A stretch of DNA of 40,547 bases from Caulobacter sp. S45 (GCF_903642205.1 NZ_CAHJWH010000010.1:1-40547), one strand, 5' to 3'; shown: positions 24,301 through 31,921, numbered from the stretch's first letter. Program-made: numbers and translations. Notes: generated by a model not told the origin, from the sequence alone.

Positions 24301-26021
24301 ACGGCGACAACGCCAACTCTGCGGTGAAGCAGATCGCCTCGGGCCGCTTCGGCGTCACCGCCGAGTACCTGAACCAATGCCGCGAGATCGAGATCAAGGT
24401 GGCCCAGGGCGCCAAGCCTGGCGAGGGCGGCCAGCTGCCGGGCTTCAAGGTCACCGAATTTATCGCGCGGATGCGCCATTCCACGCCGGGCGTGAGCCTG
24501 ATCTCGCCCCCACCCCATCACGACATCTACTCGATCGAGGACCTGTCGCAGCTCATCTACGACCTGAAACAGATCAATCCCGACGCCAAGGTGACGGTGA
24601 AGCTGGTCTCCATGTCCGGCATCGGGGCGGTTGCGGCCGGCGTCGCCAAGGCGAAGGCCGACACCATCCTGGTCTCCGGCAATGTCGGCGGCACCGGCGC
24701 CTCTCCCCAGTCGTCCATCAAGCAGGCCGGCTGCCCCTGGGAAATAGGGCTCGCCGAGGCGCACCAGGTCCTGACCCTCAACGGACTGCGCCATCGCGTT
24801 CGTCTGCGTACGGACGGCTTGATCCGAACCGGGCGCGACGTGGTGATCGCGGCCATGCTGGGGGCGGAGGAGTTCGGCATCGGCACGGCCTCCCTGATCG
24901 CGGTCGGCTGCCTGATGGTGCGACAGTGCCACTCCAACACCTGCCCGGTCGGCGTCTGCACCCAGGACCAGAAGCTGCGGGACAAGTTCACGGGCACGCC
25001 CGAGAAGGTGATCGCCCTCTTCACCCACATCGCCCAGGAGGTGCGCGAGATCATCGCCTCGCTGGGCTTTACCCACCTGGATCAGATCATCGGCCGGACC
25101 GACCTCCTGACCCAGGTCAGCCGCGGCGGCATGCACCTGGACGACCTGGACCTGAACCCCCTGCTGGTGCGGGTGGAAGGCGCGCCGCTCCAGCCCTACA
25201 CGGTCGACGTGCGCCAGCCACTTTCGGAAGACACCCTGGACACCCAGATCCTGGAAGACGCCGCGCCTCTGCTGGAGCGGGGCGAGAAGATGGCGCTGAG
25301 CTACTCGGTGGCCAACACCATGCGCACCATCGGGGCGCGCACCTCCTCGGCCATCGTGCGCAATTTCGGCGAGGGGCTTCGCCCCGACCACCTGCGGCTG
25401 GAGCTGAAGGGCGCGGCGGGCCAGAGCCTGGGCGCCTTTGCGGTCAAGGGCCTGCGCATCGACCTGGTGGGCGAGGCCAACGACTATGTCGGCAAGGGGC
25501 TGTCTGGAGCGACCATCACAGTGCGGCCGCCGCGGTTCGGCCCTGTCGGCCAGTTCGACTCCCTGGTCGGCAACACCTGCCTCTACGGCGCCACCGCAGG
25601 ACGGCTGTTCGTCGCCGGCGGAGCGGGGGAGAGGTTCGCCGTGCGCAATTCAGGCGCCGATGCGGTGGTGGAAGGCTGCGGCGCCCACGGCTGCGAGTAC
25701 ATGACCGGCGGCCTGGTCGCGGTGCTCGGACGCACGGGCGCGAACTTCGGAGCCGGCATGACGGGAGGCGAGGGGTTCGTCTACGACGAAGACGGCCTGT
25801 TCACCCTGCGCGTCAATGCGGACAACGTGGTCACCGGCGAGGTGGAGCCCCAGGATGAAGCGGCCCTGAAGGCCCTGATCGAGGCCCACATGGCGGCGAC
25901 CGGCTCTCCGCGCGCCCAGATGATCCTGGAGACCTGGTCGACGTCGCGGGCGCGCATCGTGCGGGTGACGCCCCGGGACATGCTGGTCCACCGGCAGGCG
26001 CGGTTGAAGATCGGGGCGTGA
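21357..26021 (+). CDS. gltB: Glutamate synthase (NADPH) large subunit with element-derived propeptide
   Basis: GltB makes two glutamates from glutamine and 2-oxoglutarate. The mature enzyme should start at C81 (ERDACGTGF), the N-terminal amidotransferase nucleophile. The central FMN/synthase region includes the SGEGGEDPERY block, and the 3Fe-4S cysteines lie in VRQCHSNTCPVGVC. The C-terminal structural domain has the GCGAHGCEYMTGG repeat motif. The propeptide is about 80 residues, longer than the 36-residue propeptide I recall for Azospirillum GltB. The excess is a palindromic element. No ATG or GTG lies between the element and C81; only an unsupported TTG does. Translation therefore passes through it. 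The start is coupled to gltD. Confidence 0.96.
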   Translation: MSGHLEPSPLMGEGRVRVDGGAAGSFADGAHPSPTDRAPPSHPHPRSFPHPGGGEIDAYLSNRARLTAAHAYDPASERDACGTGFVCAIDGKPRREVVELAIAALKAVWHRGAVDADGKTGDGAGVMVSVPQAFFAEQVSRIGHKLRPGPIAVGMIFLPRTDLAAQELARTIVEAEVLRFGFYIYGWRQAPIDSSVLGERAAAVRPEIEQIMLAAPQDMDGEQLERALYLCRRRIEQRVEQVHLNGFYICSLSAKSLIYKGMFRCGDVDGFYPDLCDPRFEAAVAIFHARYSTNTFPEWRLAQPFRMLAHNGEINTVRGNINWMKSHEIRMAADAFGEHGDIVKPVVRPGGSDSAALDNVFEMLVRAGRPAPMVKALLMPEAWSNEDGRMAPEHRALYAYCNAVMEPWDGPAAICATDGRWVLAGKDRNGLRPLRLTETVDGLLIAGSEAGMTGISDDRVLRRLHVSPGCMVAVDLQAGRLYPEREIVDELAAAHPYTRWLENMVELEPLVGPGPEPRRFEGEALARRQAAAGMTSEQIEMIVDPMALDGKEAIGSMGDDSPLAVVSSRLRPLSDYFRQNFAQVTNPPIDPLREGGTMSLKTRFKNLGNILAQDEGQTEVFVLDSPVLTTGMYERMLTHFGESRVVVIDCTMPVPAPEARRGDALRAALDRIRNEAVQASRNGAAQIVLTDEAGDATRVPLPMILATGGVHARLVDEGLRSYASIIVRSAGVVDSHQFAVMVGVGATAVNPYLAQESIQDRLERGLYRGMTLRDAVLNYKHALEAGLLKILAKKGISIISSYRGGYEFEAVGLSRALVAEFFPGMTSRISGMGLAGLEARMLEERDVAWTPASAVIPLGGFYKVRSSGENHAYEAALIHKLQHACNTGDYKSYLAYSKMTREGRPVSLRDLLAWRSDRMPKPIEAVESVNGLRKRFLTPGMSLGALSPEAHETLNIAMNRIGARSVSGEGGEDPERYRPRPNGDNANSAVKQIASGRFGVTAEYLNQCREIEIKVAQGAKPGEGGQLPGFKVTEFIARMRHSTPGVSLISPPPHHDIYSIEDLSQLIYDLKQINPDAKVTVKLVSMSGIGAVAAGVAKAKADTILVSGNVGGTGASPQSSIKQAGCPWEIGLAEAHQVLTLNGLRHRVRLRTDGLIRTGRDVVIAAMLGAEEFGIGTASLIAVGCLMVRQCHSNTCPVGVCTQDQKLRDKFTGTPEKVIALFTHIAQEVREIIASLGFTHLDQIIGRTDLLTQVSRGGMHLDDLDLNPLLVRVEGAPLQPYTVDVRQPLSEDTLDTQILEDAAPLLERGEKMALSYSVANTMRTIGARTSSAIVRNFGEGLRPDHLRLELKGAAGQSLGAFAVKGLRIDLVGEANDYVGKGLSGATITVRPPRFGPVGQFDSLVGNTCLYGATAGRLFVAGGAGERFAVRNSGADAVVEGCGAHGCEYMTGGLVAVLGRTGANFGAGMTGGEGFVYDEDGLFTLRVNADNVVTGEVEPQDEAALKALIEAHMAATGSPRAQMILETWSTSRARIVRVTPRDMLVHRQARLKIGA
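21375..21519 (+). repeat. Palindromic element, copy B, in-frame inside the gltB propeptide
   Basis: The left arm starts CCCTCCCCCTTGATGGGGG and reaches GGTGGACGGCGGCGCC. The right arm, on the opposite strand, starts CCCTCCCCCTGGATGGGGG and reaches GGGACGGCGGCGCC. The centre (about 21425-21466) is unlike that of copy A. It encodes PLMGEGRVRVDGGAAG ... RAPPSHPHPRSFPHPGGG, in the same frame as copy A. It begins only 18 bases after the gltB ATG. Confidence 0.88.
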
Positions 26022-26083
26022 GCCGCGGCGGACGAGCTGGAGCAAGGCTTCCCGCAATCCCTGCAAAGGCGTAACTTGATCAG

Positions 26084-26506
26084 ATGATGGGTGTGTCGAA
26101 GGGCGCGGTCTGGACCGCAGCGGTGGTGATGCTGGGGGCGGCCGGGGTCGGCTCCTATCTCGGCTACAGCCGGGCGCTGGCCGCTCCGGGATCACAGGAC
26201 CCGGACGCCTACGCAGCCACCACGCCGCTCGCCGCCAAGAAGGCCACCTCCGTGGACGCCACGGCCCCGCCGCCGGTGGACGAGGCCTATATCCGCAAGA
26301 TCGCCCATGACGAGGCCGTCGCCGTCGTTCACCCGCCCCAGGCTGCCGGGCCCAAGAAGGTCAGGGTGGTCCAGGCCAGCGACGACTCCGACGACGACGA
26401 TGACGACAAGAGCTCCGGCGCCAATCCGCCGACGCCGCCGACCGTCGCCGGCCCTGCGCCCGTCGCCGTCCCCAAGCCGCCTCCCCCGCCCACCGGTCTC
26501 TACTGA
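26084..26506 (+). CDS. Unknown small membrane-anchored protein with acidic and Pro-rich tail
   Basis: I do not recognise a family. The 140-residue product has one hydrophobic segment near the N-terminus (AVWTAAVVMLGAAGVGSYLGY, about residues 8-28), best read as a signal anchor. A low-complexity tail follows: a run of aspartates (SDDSDDDDDDKSS, about 101-113) and then a Pro-rich end (PTPPTVAGPAPVAVPKPPPPPTG). The tail would face the periplasm if the segment inserts as an anchor. It begins 62 bases after gltB and may be co-transcribed with it. Confidence is limited because such composition can arise in spurious high-GC frames. Confidence 0.6.
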   Translation: MMGVSKGAVWTAAVVMLGAAGVGSYLGYSRALAAPGSQDPDAYAATTPLAAKKATSVDATAPPPVDEAYIRKIAHDEAVAVVHPPQAAGPKKVRVVQASDDSDDDDDDKSSGANPPTPPTVAGPAPVAVPKPPPPPTGLY

Positions 26507-26518
26507 GGGGCTGGGTCC

Positions 26519-26535
26519 CTCTCCGCAGGGGAGAG
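26519..26535. terminator. Short hairpin between convergent genes
   Basis: CTCTCC-GCAGG-GGAGAG forms a 6-bp stem in the 32 bases between the acidic-tail gene and the convergent nadC. It is a weak bidirectional terminator candidate. Confidence 0.4.
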
Positions 26536-26538
26536 CGG

Positions 26539-27408
26539 TTACGCCCGATAATCGAGACCGATGTCCAGCACCCTGGCGCTGTGGGTCAACCAGCCGACAG
26601 AGATCAGGTCTACCCCGCTCGCCGCGATCGCCGGCGCGCTCTCGGGCGTGATGCGGCCTGAAGCCTCGGTGACCGCGCGGCCTCCTACCATGGCCACCGC
26701 CTCGCGCAGCATGCCAGGTCCCATGTTGTCGAGCAGCACGGCCTCCACACCTGCGGCCAGCGCCTCGCGCAGCTGGTCCAGGGTGTCGACCTCCACCTCG
26801 ATCTTCACCAAGTGGCCGACATAGGTGCGGGCGCGCTTGACGGCGATGGTCAATGAGCCGGCCACGGCGATGTGGTTGTCCTTGATCAGCACCGCGTCAT
26901 CCAGGCCGAAGCGGTGGTTTGCGCCGCCGCCGAGCCGGACCGCATGCTTCTGCACGGCGCGCAGGCCCGGCAGGGTCTTGCGCGTATCGACGACCTTGGC
27001 CCGGGTCCCGGCGACCGCGTCGACGATGGAGGCGGTGGCGCTGGCGACGCCGCTGAGGTGGCCGAGGAAGTTCAGCGCCACCCGCTCGGCGGTCAACAGG
27101 CCGCGCGCCGGTCCGTCGATCACCGCGATATCGTCGCCCGGCTGCAGCCGGGCGCCGTCACCCTTTTGCACATGGAAGCTGAGCCGCGGGTCGATCAGGC
27201 GGAAGGCGGTCTCCGCCAGGTCCAGCCCCGCCACCACGCCGGGCTCCCGCGCCTGCAGCACGGCGCGCGCCATGGCGTCCGGCGGGATGATGGCGTCGCT
27301 GGTCAGGTCGCCCGCGCGGCCGAGGTCCTCCAGCAACGCCGCCCGCACCAGCGGCTCGATCATCACGGAGGGGAGGGGCGCGGGCTGGCCCTGCGCCGGC
27401 GCCTTCAC
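26539..27408 (-). CDS. nadC: Nicotinate-nucleotide pyrophosphorylase (quinolinate phosphoribosyltransferase)
   Basis: NadC converts quinolinate and PRPP to nicotinic acid mononucleotide. The 289-residue protein shows the family blocks AALLEDLGRAGDLTSDA, AERVALNFLGHLSGVA, VVDTRKTLPGLRAVQKHAV with GGGANHRFGLDDAVLIKDNH, and EVEVDTLDQLREAL. Its ATG overlaps the nadB stop by four bases (27405-27408), so it is the last gene of a nadA-nadB-nadC operon. Confidence 0.97.
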   Translation of the reverse strand: MKAPAQGQPAPLPSVMIEPLVRAALLEDLGRAGDLTSDAIIPPDAMARAVLQAREPGVVAGLDLAETAFRLIDPRLSFHVQKGDGARLQPGDDIAVIDGPARGLLTAERVALNFLGHLSGVASATASIVDAVAGTRAKVVDTRKTLPGLRAVQKHAVRLGGGANHRFGLDDAVLIKDNHIAVAGSLTIAVKRARTYVGHLVKIEVEVDTLDQLREALAAGVEAVLLDNMGPGMLREAVAMVGGRAVTEASGRITPESAPAIAASGVDLISVGWLTHSARVLDIGLDYRA

Positions 27409-28928
27409 GCGGCCGCCGCAGTGGTGGCGGGAGGCAGCGCATCGGCGAGGGTCTGGCGGCTGGAGCGGGCCTCGGCGGCGCGATCTGGGAAGTCCGTGCG
27501 GAAATGGCCGCCGCGGCTCTCCTCCCGGGCCAAGGCGCCTTGGACGATGAACAGGCCGATCAGGGCCGCATCGACTTCAGGCCCGGCGCTCCGCGCCAAG
27601 GGCGTGAGCGCGTCCGCGGCCTGGCGCAGGCCCGCCGCATCCCGCAACACGCCGGCATGCTGATCCAGCCACGGTCGCACCGTGGCCGATGTGGGCGGTG
27701 GCGGAAGGGCGGCTGGAGGTACGTCGCGGCATGAAGGCGCAGGCCGACCGGCGATGTCGTGAGCCACCGCCTCGCCGCAGACAGCTGCCTCCAGCAGGGA
27801 GTTGGAGGCAAGGCGGTTGGCGCCGTGCAGGCCGGTGGAGGCGGCCTCGCCGCAGACCCACAGCCCCTCCACGCTCGAGCGGCCGGCCGCATCCACGGCT
27901 ACGCCGCCCATGTGGTAGTGCGCGGCCGGGCGGATCGGGATCGGCTCGCACGCGGGATCGAGTCCGGCGGCCATGCAGGCGGCGTGGATGGTGGGGAAGG
28001 CGGAGCCAAAACGCTCGCCGATCGCTTTGCGCGCATCAAGGAACACGCGGCGGCCCGCCGTCAGCTCGGCCCAGACGGCGCGAGCCACCACGTCGCGCGG
28101 CTCCAGCTCCGCCCGAGGGTAGGCGGCCATGAACCGGTCCCCCACATCGTTCACCAGCCAGGCGCCCTCCCCGCGCACCGCCTCGCTGACCAGGGGCATG
28201 GGATCGAGCCCGACGTCCAGGGCTGTGGGATGGAACTGCACGAACTCCATGTCCTGCAGGATGGCGCCCGCCCGCACCGCCATAGCCAGGCCGCGCCCCA
28301 CCGCGCCGGCGGGGTTGGTGGTGTGGGCGTAGAGGCCGCCCAAGCCGCCCGTCGCGAGCACCACGGCGCCGGAGCGATGCGTGACGGCTTGCCCCGCAGC
28401 GTCCGCCGCCAGCACGCCGGCCACCGCGCCTTGGGCGTCCTGCAGCAGGCAGCGGGCGTCCACGCCTTCCAAGAGGGTGATGGCAGGGGTGCGCTGGGCG
28501 GCGTCGATCAGGGTGCGCAGGACCTCGCGCCCGGTGCCGTCGCCCTGGGCGTGAACGATGCGCCGCCGGCTATGCGCGGCCTCCAGGCCCAGCTTCAGCG
28601 CGCCGCCGGCCGTACGATCGAACCGGGCGCCGAGCGCGATCAGGCGCTCGATGGCCCTGGGCCCCTCCGCCGTGATGCGGGTGGCGGCCTCAGGCGCGCA
28701 GAGGCCATCGCCGGCGTCCAGGGTGTCGTGGGCATGCAGGTCGGGGCTGTCGTCGCGGCCTACGGCCGCCGCAACGCCGCCCTGGGCCCAGGCCGAAGCC
28801 GCCTGCTGGCCGAGTCCGGCCGCGCACAGCACCGTGACGGGTCCATGTTCCGCCAGACGGAGGGCGGTGCTCAGCCCGGCGACACCGGCCCCGATGACGA
28901 GGGGGTGACCGTCCTGATGCTGGCCCAT
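27405..28928 (-). CDS. nadB: L-aspartate oxidase
   Basis: NadB oxidises L-aspartate to iminoaspartate with FAD. The 507-residue protein has the N-terminal dinucleotide motif VIGAGVAGLSTALR, the SAWAQGGVAAA loop, QFHPTALD, and the active-site block RPAAHYHMGGVAVD, followed by GLHGANRLASNSLLEA. The C-terminus is shorter than in E. coli NadB but contains the expected helical domain. It starts 12 bases after the nadA stop and overlaps nadC. Confidence 0.96.
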   Translation of the reverse strand: MGQHQDGHPLVIGAGVAGLSTALRLAEHGPVTVLCAAGLGQQAASAWAQGGVAAAVGRDDSPDLHAHDTLDAGDGLCAPEAATRITAEGPRAIERLIALGARFDRTAGGALKLGLEAAHSRRRIVHAQGDGTGREVLRTLIDAAQRTPAITLLEGVDARCLLQDAQGAVAGVLAADAAGQAVTHRSGAVVLATGGLGGLYAHTTNPAGAVGRGLAMAVRAGAILQDMEFVQFHPTALDVGLDPMPLVSEAVRGEGAWLVNDVGDRFMAAYPRAELEPRDVVARAVWAELTAGRRVFLDARKAIGERFGSAFPTIHAACMAAGLDPACEPIPIRPAAHYHMGGVAVDAAGRSSVEGLWVCGEAASTGLHGANRLASNSLLEAAVCGEAVAHDIAGRPAPSCRDVPPAALPPPPTSATVRPWLDQHAGVLRDAAGLRQAADALTPLARSAGPEVDAALIGLFIVQGALAREESRGGHFRTDFPDRAAEARSSRQTLADALPPATTAAAA

Positions 28929-28940
28929 GACGTCGCCCCC

Positions 28941-29981
28941 TCAGATCGCCAGCATCCGCTCGACCGCCAGGCGGGCGCGGCTGGCGACGGCGGGATCGAC
29001 CAGGACCTCGAAGGTCATCGTCTCCAGCGAGCGGCGGATGCCGCCCAGGGTGATCCGCTTCATGTGGGGGCACAGGTTGCAGGGGCGCAGGAACTCGGTC
29101 CGGGGGTTCAGGGCCGCGATGTTGTCGGCCATGGAGCATTCGGTGATCAGCACAGCCTTGGCGGGCCGGCGGAGCGAGATGTAGTCGGCGATGCCGGCGG
29201 TCGAGCCGGAATAGTCGGCGGCGGCCACCACCTCCGGTGGGCATTCGGGATGGGCAAGCACGGCCACGCCCGGCATGGCCTCGCGGTACTCGGCGATGTC
29301 GGCGGGGGTGAAGCGCTCGTGCACCTCGCAGGCGCCATCCCAGGTGATCATCTCGATCCCGGTCTCCGCGCCTATGTTGGCGGCAAGGTACTTGTCGGGG
29401 ATCATGATCACCCGGTCCACGCCCCATTCGCGGGTGATGGCCTCCACTACCTTCTTCGCGTTGCCGGAGGTGCAGCAGACGTCGGTCTCCGCCTTCACCT
29501 CGGCCGAGGTGTTGACGTAGGTGACCACCGGCACGCCGGGATGAGCGGCCTTCAGCGCGCGCACGTCAGCGGCGGTGATGCTGTCGGCCAGCGAGCAGCC
29601 GGCCCGGACGTCCGGGATCAGCACCGTCTTGGACGGGTTCAAGATCTTGGCGGTCTCGGCCATGAAGTGCACGCCGGCCAGCACGATCACCGAGGCGGAG
29701 GTCTTCTCGGCCTCGCGCGCAAGGGCCAGACTGTCGCCGACGATGTCGGCCACGCCGTGGAAGATCTCCGGCGTCTGGTAGTTGTGGGCCAGCACGATGG
29801 CGTCGTGCTCACCCTTCAGCCGCTCGATGGCGATCGCGTCGTCGGCGAAACTGTCCCATTCCAACTTCGGGATTTGGCCGCGGACCCGGCTGTACAGCAC
29901 TGCGGCCTGCGCCAGGCGTGGCGTGGTCGACTGCGGCGGAGGCAGGAGGGACGTGGTCCGGGTGGCGAGAGCGTAGTTCAT
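28941..29981 (-). CDS. nadA: Quinolinate synthase A
   Basis: NadA condenses iminoaspartate with dihydroxyacetone phosphate to quinolinate, using a 4Fe-4S cluster. Motifs seen include VLAHNYQTPEIFHGVADIVGDS, ILAGVHFMAETAKIL, DVCCTSGNAKKV and the cluster region CNLCPHMKRITL. The start is ATG 29979-29981, giving 346 residues. A longer frame from 30014 would begin inside a regulatory palindrome, while AGGAGG lies five bases before the chosen ATG. It is the first gene of the nadABC operon. Confidence 0.97.
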   Translation of the reverse strand: MNYALATRTTSLLPPPQSTTPRLAQAAVLYSRVRGQIPKLEWDSFADDAIAIERLKGEHDAIVLAHNYQTPEIFHGVADIVGDSLALAREAEKTSASVIVLAGVHFMAETAKILNPSKTVLIPDVRAGCSLADSITAADVRALKAAHPGVPVVTYVNTSAEVKAETDVCCTSGNAKKVVEAITREWGVDRVIMIPDKYLAANIGAETGIEMITWDGACEVHERFTPADIAEYREAMPGVAVLAHPECPPEVVAAADYSGSTAGIADYISLRRPAKAVLITECSMADNIAALNPRTEFLRPCNLCPHMKRITLGGIRRSLETMTFEVLVDPAVASRARLAVERMLAI

Positions 29982-29986
29982 CAGCG

Positions 29987-29992
29987 CCTCCT
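29987..29992 (-). promoter_or_regulatory. Strong ribosome binding site of nadA
   Basis: AGGAGG on the minus strand is followed by five bases and ATG-AAC-TAC. It decides the nadA start against the 11-codon-longer alternative. Confidence 0.8.
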
Positions 29993-29997
29993 GACTT

Positions 29998-30014
29998 ATG
30001 CTCTTGTTGAGCAT
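29998..30014. promoter_or_regulatory. Proximal operator palindrome of the nad operon
   Basis: ATGCTC-TTGTT-GAGCAT is a perfect 6-bp inverted repeat with a 5-base spacer, just upstream of the nadA ribosome site. It matches the distal palindrome at 30063-30079 in sequence and spacing. The centres are 65 bases apart, about six helical turns. It is probably bound by the NadQ-type regulator encoded at 30971-31912. Confidence 0.7.
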
Positions 30015-30057
30015 TTATGGGCTGAAGAAGGCGCCTGGAGCTCCCGCTTCAACCGTC

Positions 30058-30086
30058 TAGTTATGCTTCAGTTGAGCACAAGGCAA
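30058..30086 (-). promoter_or_regulatory. nadABC promoter with embedded distal operator
   Basis: On the minus strand TTGCCT (30086-30081) and TAACTA (30063-30058) are separated by exactly 17 bases, a sigma-70-like layout. The spacer is filled by the palindrome ATGCTT-CAGTT-GAGCAC (30063-30079 on the plus strand), which has one mismatch per half-site relative to the proximal operator. A repressor bound here would directly block RNA polymerase. Confidence 0.65.
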
Positions 30087-30136
30087 GGGGGCGCTTCACA
30101 GGCTCGAGTCATCCGAGCCGCAAGCGCCCTTGCTCG

Positions 30137-30772
30137 CTAGACGCCGGTCCAATGCCGCACGGTGGCGACGTCCACGTGCACGAAGTTGGACACGGGATAG
30201 AGGCCCACGCCGCCGGCGTCGAGGCTCAGCGCCGCCTTGTGAAGGTCGCCAAGCTCGACGCCCTGCAGCCGGATGTCGGAGGCCTTGCCCTGCATGTGCT
30301 GGCTGTTGGAGGCCACACCCGGGCTGCGGGCGTGCATCATGGCGTTGGTCTCGGGCGAGCGGTAACCGGAGATGATCTGGAAGGGGACGCTCGCCCCCAG
30401 CTTGGCGTGGATGGCGTGCAGCACGTCGAACAGGCGCGGGTCCATCACGTGCTCCTGGCCGTTTCGCCAGTCGCGCAGCACCCGCATGGCCTGGGCGAGC
30501 GCATCGGGCACATAGCGGCCGTTCTCGAAATAGACGGCGTCCAGCGTCTCGCCGGTGTGCAGGTTGTGCAGGAAGGCCCGCCGGCGCTCCAGCATGCGGG
30601 TGGGCCAGAGCACGCTTTGCTCCACCGTCTGCACCGCCTGGGTGGCGCCCATCACCGCGCGTGCGCCGAGCCTGGCCATTCTCTCCTGCGGCCCGAGGGC
30701 GGCCACCCCGACCGTTGATGTGGCGCCGGCGGCGAGACCGAACTGGAGGAGCTGGCGGCGCGCGAGGGTCAT
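30137..30772 (-). CDS. DUF882 / MepK-like murein peptidase, exported
   Basis: The 211-residue protein has a Tat-type leader, RRQLLQFGLAAGA, within the first 17 residues. A peptidase M15-like DUF882 domain follows, with the zinc-site patterns SQHMQGKASDIR and FVHVDV plus the IISGYRSPETNAMM block. E. coli MepK (YcbK) of the same family cleaves meso-DAP cross-links in peptidoglycan. It is expected to act in the periplasm after Tat export. It lies between the nad operon and nadQ on the same strand and is preceded by an AT-richer, inverted-repeat-rich leader. Confidence 0.87.
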   Translation of the reverse strand: MTLARRQLLQFGLAAGATSTVGVAALGPQERMARLGARAVMGATQAVQTVEQSVLWPTRMLERRRAFLHNLHTGETLDAVYFENGRYVPDALAQAMRVLRDWRNGQEHVMDPRLFDVLHAIHAKLGASVPFQIISGYRSPETNAMMHARSPGVASNSQHMQGKASDIRLQGVELGDLHKAALSLDAGGVGLYPVSNFVHVDVATVRHWTGV

Positions 30773-30970
30773 TCAATCGCTGAGAACGCCAGATGCGGCG
30801 TCCAAGTCCATGTTGGCGGTAGCCCGGATTTGAGAACGAACGAGCCGTTCCTCAAGCTTGACCTTATCCGACTGCGCGTAAATATCGCGCATGGGCAGCT
30901 ATGTCTACTTGGGCGTAAGTTGTCTTACTATTGTGCAGTGTTGATGCTTCCAAATAGGGTTGAGATACTT
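30773..30970 (-). other. AT-richer intergenic region with three inverted repeats
   Basis: This 198-base gap is visibly lower in GC than its surroundings, especially 30850-30970. It holds three inverted repeats: TTGAG/GAACG...CGTTC/CTCAA (30830-30855, with a 3-base bulge), TGCGCG-TAAATAT-CGCGCA (30873-30891) and GTAAG-TTGT-CTTAC (30915-30928). It contains the start region of the murein peptidase gene and the 3' side of nadQ. I find no gene in it. Terminator, operator or small-RNA roles are all possible. Confidence 0.45.
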
Positions 30971-31912
30971 TTAGCCTGTCCTCGACAACGACAGCCGCGT
31001 CCCGGCCACGGCGCGCTGCATCAACACCTCGCGACGGAAGCGGACCAGCCGGGCGGGCCGGCCGCCGGTGTCGGACAGCACCTCGCCGGTCTCCTCGATC
31101 AGGCCCTGGTGCTCCACCAGGCGGCGGAAGTTCTGCTTGTGCAGCCGGCGTCCGGCAAGCGCCTCAACCGCCTGCTGCAGCTGCAGCAGGGTGAAGCTCG
31201 GCGGCATCAGCTCGAACACCACGGGTCGGTACTTGATCTTGGCGCGCAGGCGCGAGAGCCCGGTGGCCAGGATGCGGCGGTGGTCGTGCACCATCGGCCG
31301 GCCGAGGTCCGGCAGAGGATTGCCCACCGCCTTAACCGACGGCTCCCGCGCGCGTTCGGCCTCCGGCAGCAGCCCCGCCTCGTAGAGCAGCTCGTAGCGC
31401 TGCAGCGCCACCTCCTCGTTCCAGGGCGAGCCCTCCAGCCCGAACATGAGGGCGGCGCGCTGGCGGCGGATGCGGCGGTCGGCCAGCGTGTCGGCCGCGT
31501 CCGCCCAGGCGAGCAGGCGGGGAGCGACGACCTCCCCGACGGGATCCGGCTGCTCCTCGCGGCGATCCTCCCAGGGGAAGTATTCATACCAGTCGCGCCA
31601 GGCCGCGCCGGCCCCTGAGGCCTCCGGCTCCTCACGGGTCAGAGCCAGATAGCTCAGCGCGATGGTGCGCAGGTCCTCGCCCGTGGTGCGGTCCCGATCG
31701 GCGAAGGTGTAGAGCTGCTCGACATAGCCCAGCGGATGGCGGGTGGAGGCCTCCACCCAGGCGCGCAGCCCGAGCTCCAGCGTGCGGTGGTCGGACTGGA
31801 ACGGCCCGGACGGGATCGCCTCTCCGCGATCCACGGTGAGCACGCGAGGCCGCCCGCCCGTCACCGCCACGATCACCGCCGACAGCTCGATCGCATAGCC
31901 GGCGTCGCTCAT
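30971..31912 (-). CDS. nadQ: NadQ/NrtR-type regulator of NAD synthesis (non-catalytic Nudix fold plus winged helix)
   Basis: The 313-residue protein has an N-terminal Nudix-like region: LSAVIVAV, TLELGLRAWVEASTRHP in place of the Nudix helix, then GYVEQLYTFADRDR. The REUXEE catalytic pattern is lost, so it should bind rather than hydrolyse nucleotides. A C-terminal winged helix follows (about residues 215-300, YRPVVFELMPPSFTLLQLQQ ... RRLHKQNFRRLVEHQGLIEETG ... GGRPARLVRF). This is the architecture of NrtR/NadQ repressors of NAD genes. The length fits the longer NadQ type. Its location 0.9 kb upstream of the nadABC promoter and the twin palindromes there support this role. Confidence 0.8.
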   Translation of the reverse strand: MSDAGYAIELSAVIVAVTGGRPRVLTVDRGEAIPSGPFQSDHRTLELGLRAWVEASTRHPLGYVEQLYTFADRDRTTGEDLRTIALSYLALTREEPEASGAGAAWRDWYEYFPWEDRREEQPDPVGEVVAPRLLAWADAADTLADRRIRRQRAALMFGLEGSPWNEEVALQRYELLYEAGLLPEAERAREPSVKAVGNPLPDLGRPMVHDHRRILATGLSRLRAKIKYRPVVFELMPPSFTLLQLQQAVEALAGRRLHKQNFRRLVEHQGLIEETGEVLSDTGGRPARLVRFRREVLMQRAVAGTRLSLSRTG

Positions 31913-31921
31913 GGCTGGACT

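Noticed and set aside
22230-25391. A 1053-residue open frame on the minus strand opposite gltB
   Set aside because: It is a shadow of the well-conserved gltB frame. High GC removes stop codons from the antisense frames, and its translation is His/Arg/Gly/Ala-rich without any domain.
29982-30014. Longer nadA starting at 30014
   Set aside because: It would start inside the proximal operator palindrome, and the strong AGGAGG is placed for the internal ATG at 29981.
27759-30140. A 793-residue plus-strand open frame opposite nadB and nadA
   Set aside because: It is antisense to two unmistakable NAD genes, with low-complexity composition and no recognisable motif.
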